The notes beneath the pieces are model-generated. The model saw only the letters and a list, made by a program, of their open reading frames with translations. It was not told the DNA's origin and searched no databases. Positions 36,501 through 45,500 of a DNA stretch of 64,000 bases are shown piece after piece. The stretch covers positions 89,174,385 to 89,238,384 of the forward strand of contig OY740774.1 in NCBI GenBank assembly GCA_963513935.1. Reading direction: 5' to 3'. The first letter of the stretch is position 1. Every line of letters begins with the position of its first letter. The translations under genes were made by a program, and so were the position numbers. This DNA comes from Aphrophora alni (taxonomy: Eukaryota > Arthropoda > Insecta > Hemiptera > Aphrophoridae).

Positions 36501-39500
36501 AAAAAAGTAATTTTTGGAATAATATCTGTCTGTCTATCATATGTGCAGTGCTCTAAAGACCAAATGCAAGGACAAATTTTCATCAAATATGATGTGCAAG
36601 TATATTTTGGCCATATCTGGTGTTTTTTTTAAATTTATTTATTTATTTATTTTTTTTTTTTTTAATACCTCGAAATTGGGGGTAGCTACCATGAGAAAAA
36701 CACAAAAAGGATTTTCTTAAAATCAGCTCAAACGATTTTGATCATATTTTGCTCAAGTATAGCCTCTGAGGACACAAGCAAAAGTTATTGGTCACAATCT
36801 CTAAAAATGCCAGTTAATAAATTATTACTAACAAGTTTATGGCACCATCATGGTACTTACCCAGCCCCATCATACAATTTAATACAAGAAGATCCACTAA
36901 ATGTAACGCCGAAAAATTCATCTTCTTTGCCCTTGTAGAATATGTTAAATTATATTTGTAGATAAAAAGGTCATATTCAGTAAGGTAAGTTTGTAAAAAC
37001 AGTTATTACAAAGGTTTAACGAACCTTATAATTATGTATATCACTACTCCTTGACAATGGCTAGGCTCTAACGAGCAATGTGGATATTTATATATTACAA
37101 ATTTTTCACTCACTCTTAGAGGGTTTTGAAACTACATATATGAAGAAACTCCATTCGCTACACACAAGTCAATGACTCAGCCCCTCTTGGATCTCGTAAC
37201 TATATGAATATTACATTTTCTTGGAAGATCAAGGTTCAAAATTATATTTTTGAACATAACTTCACTATTTTTTGTTATCGTAAAAAGTTGAAGTTGGTAC
37301 CATTATATTTAGAATTGAAATTTGCAAATATTTATCTAATTTAATGTGTTATAAGTTCAATAACTCATAAGATATGAACAAAAAATTGTTTAAAATGGTT
37401 GAAATTTTAACATTTTAAATTAGATTTTTCTGAAGTTCAATAAGGTTCTATTTTGAGCACACTCTAGTCACCTATGCCAAATTTCATTTTCTTATTTTAT
37501 ATTTTGTGGTCACTATCCTGCTTATGTACAGACGACAATGGATGGACATGTCGAAAATCACTTTTTTGGTTTCCTGAGCCCATGATATGTGAAGATCAGA
37601 AAAAACAGAAGTTGAAATTGTTTATGATTACAAGCTGTACTTGTATACTTTATATGCTGGGTAAGTAAAAAACAAAATAAAAAAATCGGCTATGGGGTTG
37701 TTTCTATACATTTTGTTCAAATTTTATTAAAATAAGAAGTAAGAATGAATTTTTTTGGCGGCAAAAGACCTATAGGTTGACGCCGGTGAGGCCTCTGATG
37801 GAGGCTATCACAGCCCAGTTAAATAATAAAAATAAGAATGAATTTAATATGAAGTATTTAATTAATTTTTTAGTATTTTTAAATACATTTTAAGTATTGT
37901 TGACATTACTTTCTCTGTTACCACAAAAAATAAACAACATCTTCCTAGGTGGTACAATGGACATTTCAGGAACTTCAAAGAGTGTTGTATATTCATGTAT
38001 GAGCAGTTTAAGTATATAGGATTAAACTGTTTCAAAGACTGTTGCAGAAATCTGAAGAAGAAATATATAGCCGGGGGGAAAAAAAGAGTTAGAATTTGAT
38101 AGAGTTGTGTAAACCTATGGCTATTTGATCAATTATAAAAGAAAGTTTGAATAAAAATGATAAAGCAACGTCTAATTGTAGGTAAATATGACTTCTCGTT
38201 TTAATGGTTACAATGATTTCTTTTTGAGTAGTGTGAATACAACTGTGGATAATGTGTTAAAATTTAGCCATAGTGTGTCTTAAGACAAACCCAGCCCTTA
38301 AGTATTGCGTCAATGTTTTCTGTTAATAACGTAAATGTAGAACAAGTGTATGAGGCTATTAATTCCTTGAGTACCACTACAAGTTTAGACATGTATCATA
38401 ACATTTGGTTGTTGCCACTTCGAATATTGAAAATCTATAATTAATTATTGGACTAGCTGTCTTCATAATTCCTATTTTTCAATGATGTCTGAGAAATAGG
38501 TATATTGAAGACGGTAATTTCTATAATTAATTTTAGATGTGTATTGTGTAATTTCACTTTTTTAAACTATTGCTGAAGTCTTATTTAATGATATAAAAAT
38601 TATGTTTTGGCGCACTGTTTAAAATTGGACAAAGTTGTCTCGTTGTTTAAAAGAGGGACTAAGTCAAACTACATATACAATTGTCCAGTTTCGATAGTTT
38701 CTATCATTTCAAATATTTGTATAGTTTTTTTTTAAATATGGAAGCCATTAGTTACTCTAAAAATAACTTTTTTTATTCTGTATAAAGATACTATTAGCAC
38801 TGTAGTAAATTTAATGAAAAATTATATCTATGGTGTTGATGCTAAAAACTTCTGACATATTGAAAGCCTTCGATACGACATTGTCGGTAATTACGTTATA
38901 TACGAACCAGTAAAATAGATTAAATTAAACTAGGTTATTATAGTTAAATAGCTGATTTTGAGCAGTATTTTTGTTTAGTTTTTGCTCAATAATCGGGTCT
39001 GGTTGTACAATAATATTTGACTGTTGGAAAGGTTATAAAACAGAAGAACTTTAACAGGACCGACTTTGCACATTATAAAGTTAAACATAAATAAAAGTTT
39101 ATAGATCCTGATACTGTCACTAACATGCAACTTGTAGAGAAAATGTTGAGTTTTGCAAAATGGAGAAATAAAAAAATGTGGCACTGTTCGACAAATCTTA
39201 ATACATATTTGTCTGAATTTATGTGGCAGTAAATGAAAGCGGAGGGAGGCAATTCTCTCAAGTCACTACAGCTGACATTACAAAATTCATGCCGCTGTCA
39301 AAACCACCATCCTTTTTGTAATTTTTGATACATAAAATGTTGAACCTTGAAGTTTGTCTAATCTTTATACTAAAATTGGTACAGTAGAACCCCTCTAATC
39401 TGCCCTCGGGTGGTCCGTTAATCCGGGTAATCCGACCGTGTTTGAGCTCGCGATATTGTGCCAACTTGTCGATGACTCACGGCCCGTCTGGTGCCATTCT

Positions 39501-42500
39501 TTCCGGTTTGTTATCGCTTTCCCGCTTCAGTGCTGTGTCATCTCTCGTGTTGTTTCTATTGATTTGCTATAGTACTTGCAAAGTTTATATATAGACTTTT
39601 AAAAGTTTATATAGCACTTAAAAAAAATCTCTTTTTTATAATATGTAATAAATATCGACTTTTTTTTCCGGATAATCCGACTTTTTTTGCGTTCCGGCCA
39701 TGCCCCCAGTCCTGAAGGTGACAGATTAGAGAGGTTCTACTATACTTACATATTAGATTAACTATTTAACTATTAATAACCTGGCCTAACCTAATCCATA
39801 TAACTGGTCTGTATAATACTGTAAGTAAGTACCACAATGTCTTGTTACATAAGTTGAAGTTTTATGGTTTTAATGAATTAGATATACAGTTTTTTTGAAT
39901 TGTATTTTTCAGAGAGATACCACATAGTTAATTGTAATTTTAGTAACTCCCAGTATATGTCAGTAAGAGTGGGTGTCTGTCAATGGTAAATTTTGGGACC
40001 TGTATTGTTTATTATTTATGTGAATGATTTGACAGGTGCTCTTAACCAATTCAGCAGCTGGAAGATTGGTCTGCAGTTAATTATCTCTGTATGACCCAAG
40101 TAAAACACAAAATCTTAAATTCAGCTTAAGACATGATCAAAACAGTAGTGATATGAAATATTTAAGTGTTTACCAACAACCTAATGTTAAGTGGTGTATA
40201 ATGGCAAAAGGGATCTTTACATTAAGCAAGTTGAAATTGATAGTTTTACTATAATTAATTACTGTTAATTTTGCTTATATTTCACAGTGACTTGTCATAT
40301 AGGATGGAAGTATGGGGAAATGATTGCAATACAAAAAATTTATCGATCTTACAACAACAAAAACCTAGAGTTATCTGTAATGTTAGAAGTGAAACACACC
40401 TGTAAAGCTTTGTTTAAAAAATTGGAATTTTGACTGTGCCTTCTCTATATGTTTTGGATACTATGTTGTATATTAAAAATAATTTAAATTATGATTACTA
40501 TAAATAGATCTGTTCACAACTACTCAACTAGACACCATGCAAGCCTTATAACTGGCCAATGTGACAACCGTAAACAGCTCTGTTGAACTGGGTAAAAAAT
40601 GTATAATTTGTAACCTTATCATACAAAAACTTCTAAATGTTAATGGTTTTAATAATTATGTTAAAAATATACTAGTAGATTTATAAATAATATATTATGT
40701 TGATGACTTTTTACAATATCCTCTAATCATATATAAAACGACCAATGTTATTAGATTTAAGATATTTGCAGTGACACTGCCATGCATATTGTATGTTTTA
40801 CGACAATAAAGAATTATTCTATTCTATTGTGTACAATCAATGACCCACACCCACAAGTATTGCATCAAACAATAGCTCATTGTATTATTCTTCTTCCAAT
40901 TTTACTTCCTTTTTCATCCAAACTGATTGAACTATTTGTAATCAATTTCTGCTTTGAAATTTTATGATTTTGGTTTTAAGGCTTTTCTGAGTCTGTAGAA
41001 TAAAATGATTATTGCTTCTTAGACAATCAAAATAATAATTATAATTAAAAAATTAAATGACAATGTAGAATGTGTTTCATCATGTTCGTGATGCAATAAA
41101 GCACCTTTAATAACCCTTAATTATAATCACTAGTAAATTATACATAATTAGATGAGATTATGTTTTATCTCTTGTCATGGACATTTGTAAATCTCAAACA
41201 ATCTTATATTAAGGAAACTGTGGATCAAATAAAATATGAGATTCACTAACTTTCTCTGTTATATTTTTGTTTAAAAATTGAGGACATATTATACTGGAGA
41301 GGAGGGGTTTATTTGAATATTTTCAAATATAAAATAGGTCAAGTTAAACATCATTTTAAATAGGCAAAAAAAGCATTTTAATTTTCTGCAAAATTCTGAT
41401 GAAAATCGTATATTTTTGTTAAATTTTATCTATTTTGAATAGGCCTACCAAAGTTATAAAAGCTATATTTCATCAAATCATGTTGTATGTTGATCTTATA
41501 GACATGTGTAAACTATAAGGTTATGCAACAAGTTACCGAATAGATAACTTCAAAGTCATTCATTTTCTCTGTAATTTAATAATGAAAGAAAAAAAAAAAT
41601 TCTTTAGAAAGTATAGAAAAGTAGATAATTAAAAAATAAATAAATAAAATAATAATAATAAATAACGGTATAATTTTGTAAATTAAGTTGATTCTAAATA
41701 GAATCAATTTTGTATGTATTTTAAAATGTCCCTAACAATCAAATTAAGCAATAAAATCACACCCTTCAGATCAAAAGTGTTTTATGTTTTATTTTATTCA
41801 ACATAAAGTTGTTGAATGAATAGCATAAAAGTGAAAAGATACATCAGTGGCCAAAATTCTTTTATGAGGTTGAGCACACTAAATTTTTTGTTAACTTCAT
41901 ATTTTGTGGTATTTGAGTCACTTGCATTAAAATGTGAAAAGTTCAATTGGGTAAAATATATTATACTACAGACTACGTCGTGTCTTAAAAATATGTTTCA
42001 GGACCACAATCCCATCATCAGTTAAAAATTAAATACTCACTCATTTGAAGTCATTGTTTAAACAAACAATTTTAAAACACTAACAAAAAAAAACAAACAC
42101 TGCAAAATACATAAATCAAAATGGCTCAGTGTATACCATTGCATATCATGTGAGATAACATTTTGACACAAAGTAATTAATATTTTTAGCTAATAGTTTT
42201 ATTCAATAAATACTTCATAACTTACCTAATGTATACGCAATAAATACACTAATTGAAGCAACTAAAAACACCCATCTTGGTATTGGTGGATGTTCTGGGT
42301 GATCAGTACTTGAGGCATAGAACTCATAGTCATAAATAGAGAGCAACAAGCAGGCACCAGCAGTGAACAAGAATCCAACAAACGTCAACAGATTTGGTGC
42401 TACCCATTTTGGACAAAACTGTCAAACGAAACAAATATTATTATGACAATTTTTTTTATCAATTTAACTAAAAATATAAAATAAACTGTGCAAAGACATT

Positions 42501-45500
42501 GTACTAACTTTCTCACATATACATCTAAAAAAAAAAAGAAGATATTCATTGCCCTTACCTAAAAAAAGCGTCTATACTACTTCCTACGTGTGAATAAAAG
42601 GAAAATCATTTTCTTTATTACTGAGCTGTTATAGTTATCATCACATTAAACTAAAATTTCAACAAAATAAGTACAGTAGAACCCCTCTAATCCGTCACCT
42701 TCGGGGGACTGGGGGCATGATCGGAACGCAAAAAAGGTCGGATTGTCCGAAAAAAGTCAATATTTATTACATATTATTTAAAGAGATTTTTTTAAAGTGA
42801 AATAAGTGATATATAAACTTTTAAAAGTCTATATAATAAAGTCTATATATAAACTTTGCAAGTACTATAGCAAATCAATAGAAACAACACGAGAGATGAC
42901 ACAGCACTGAAGCGGGAAAGCAACAACAAACCAGATAGAATGGCACCAGACAGACCGTGAGTCATCGACAAGCCGGCACAATATTGCGAGCTCGAGCACG
43001 GTCGGATTAACCAGAGTAACGGACCACCCGAGGGCGGATTAGAGGGGTTCTACTGTAGATTTTTCTTTTTAAAATAAGCCCTCTTATAACAGCTCCATGG
43101 ATGATGTTTTAGTTTTATACCAATAAGTATCGAACCGGCATTATTGTGAAGATAACAGCCAATACATTTTATTAAAGTTCTTGTAAGTTACATTTTAGTA
43201 AAATTTAATCACAATCTTTTCCATGGATTTAAAAAAAAAGGAATGTTTCTAAAAAATGAATAACGTCTACCTCCAAATTTTGAGCTATATACAAAAAATT
43301 AAAGTCTTGAGATATGTCTAAAATATATCCATATACCAAATGGTTTAAAATCAGTTAAAGCAATGCACAAGCAACGACAGACAGTCATTCCAACAATTTT
43401 TTGGGCTCAGGGGATTTCTAAACGGATATATAATATATATGCAAAAATTCAATACCACTGTTTATCCTATAAAATAATTTACATATATGTGAGAAATTAA
43501 AATGAATGAAGGTAAAGATGGTTACAGCTTGTTATAAATGGAGTATCAAAAGATGACATAATCTAATATAAGGGATTATGTTTAGAAGATTAGAGTATGT
43601 TTTTTCTGTTACGTATCAGTCTACTGTTGAAATAAAATAGACTTATAGTCTGACCGCCAGGAGAACCGAGGTGAGAGGAATGCATTAAACAGTTTATGAG
43701 GTTGATTTTTGTTGGATGTTGTAGCGTCTTAGAGGTTGAACTTATCAGGCCGTGTGTGTACTATCCTTTTAGCAATAGTAAAAACATCGCCTCGCTGGAC
43801 ATTCATATTTTGCCCAAATCGTCTAAAACAATAAATGTAATTAATAAAACTCCTTTTATTTTAAATTTCCTTTTGAGTTCTGATTTAAAATCTAGGTCTC
43901 TCGGGTTTGCCCATGCCAGTTCTCACTATAAGTGAGATTCTTTCTGAGGGAAACAATAGGCATAAGTAAAGGTGATGGGTTTAGAGATATTTGTTCAATT
44001 TAATATAGCATAGAGAACATTTTGTGAATCAATGTAAAGTTTCTTGCGGATATGTTTATATGTCGGATATGTTCTTCTCTTGAGTCTAAAAAAGTGGTTT
44101 TTAGAATGATGTCTATCTGTCATTTATGCAATGCTCTACAGCTAAAACAGTTGGACTAATTTTAATCAAATTTGATATTGGCCGTATCTCTTTTGACACT
44201 TTTATTTCTTTTTTTTCCTTTCGATAACTCAAAATTTAGGGATAGTTGTCACAAGACAAATCATAAAATGATGATTTTTATCAAAATTGACTTAAATGAT
44301 TGTGATCACAATTATTTGCTTAAGTGTAGTCTCTAAAGACACAAACAAGATCGCTATCTCTCCAAAAATATCGGTTTGTGAGTTATCGCTATACAAACAA
44401 AAAATTTGCAAAAGGTTTGTTATAAAAGATGCAATGTCTCAAAATCAACTCTAAAAATTTTGTTAAAATTTTAGTAAAATGTGCAGGATACAGTTCAGGA
44501 ATAATTGATAAAAAACAAAAATGAATCTTGACTGCCGCCCTTTCAAAGCTCAATTTTAATCAAATACAATTTATGCTGAAGATGCCTTTAAGACACAAGG
44601 AAAGAAAATTTATTTATGAATTCTTAAATTTTTTTTTTCAAAAATGGTGTTCATTTATTTTTACTTGCGACTGACAAATACCGAACCAACATATTTTTTG
44701 CTTGTTCCGGCTTCACCAACTTGTCCGGAATTCCTTTTTTCCAGGAGGCTTTTAATTAAAAGCCTGTTTAGGAATTCTCTCTTCAGGCATTCCTTATGCG
44801 ATCCCTCCATCTCTCTTTATAAAATGCTAATTGCTCCACCGAGGGTGGATTTGTAGATCTTTTCTGATGTCCTCATTCCTTATTCTGTCTCCCCTTGTAC
44901 AAACTATTAATGACCTTAGAAATTTTTCTATGTGTCTAATATCCCTCCTTCGTGGAGCACAATATTCAGATCCATAAAGACAAGAACTGCCATAATCTTA
45001 TAAAATTTCAATCACGTTTTTTTTGTGGTGTTTTCTCTTTGAGAGCAATCCCTATAATATAAGACCAAAAAAACAATAAAATACTGAAATAAATAATTCA
45101 CAAGGTGATTATGAAGTAAGTAGATAAGCTCAAAAGTAATCATCAAGGACATTAGTTAATGATACATGTTGTTGTAAAATAGTCTTGTGATACATCATAG
45201 GTGTAATTATGTAATTACTTTATCAAGCAATTATTGTAGAATAAACATAAATCACTGAATCACACCATCGTACATTTCAAGCATTGAGACATCAAATATT
45301 GTGGGGTGACACTTCAAGTCAAGAGATAGAAAATGTGTCGCTTACAAAATAAATGGCGTGAAAACATTGCATAAACTTTCACACTCACAAACCAAAACAA
45401 CAAGAATATCAGTTTGTTAGCTGTCGATCAAAAAGTGAAAATACACCAAACTCTTGAAAAAATATTGACAGAGAGCCTACATTTGCTTCTTTTGTACAGT

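Noticed and set aside
39258..39464. Minus-strand open frame [14 protein letters not shown]...
   Set aside because: It overlaps the pogo-like MITE end and has no homologue-like motif; it is element sequence, not a gene.
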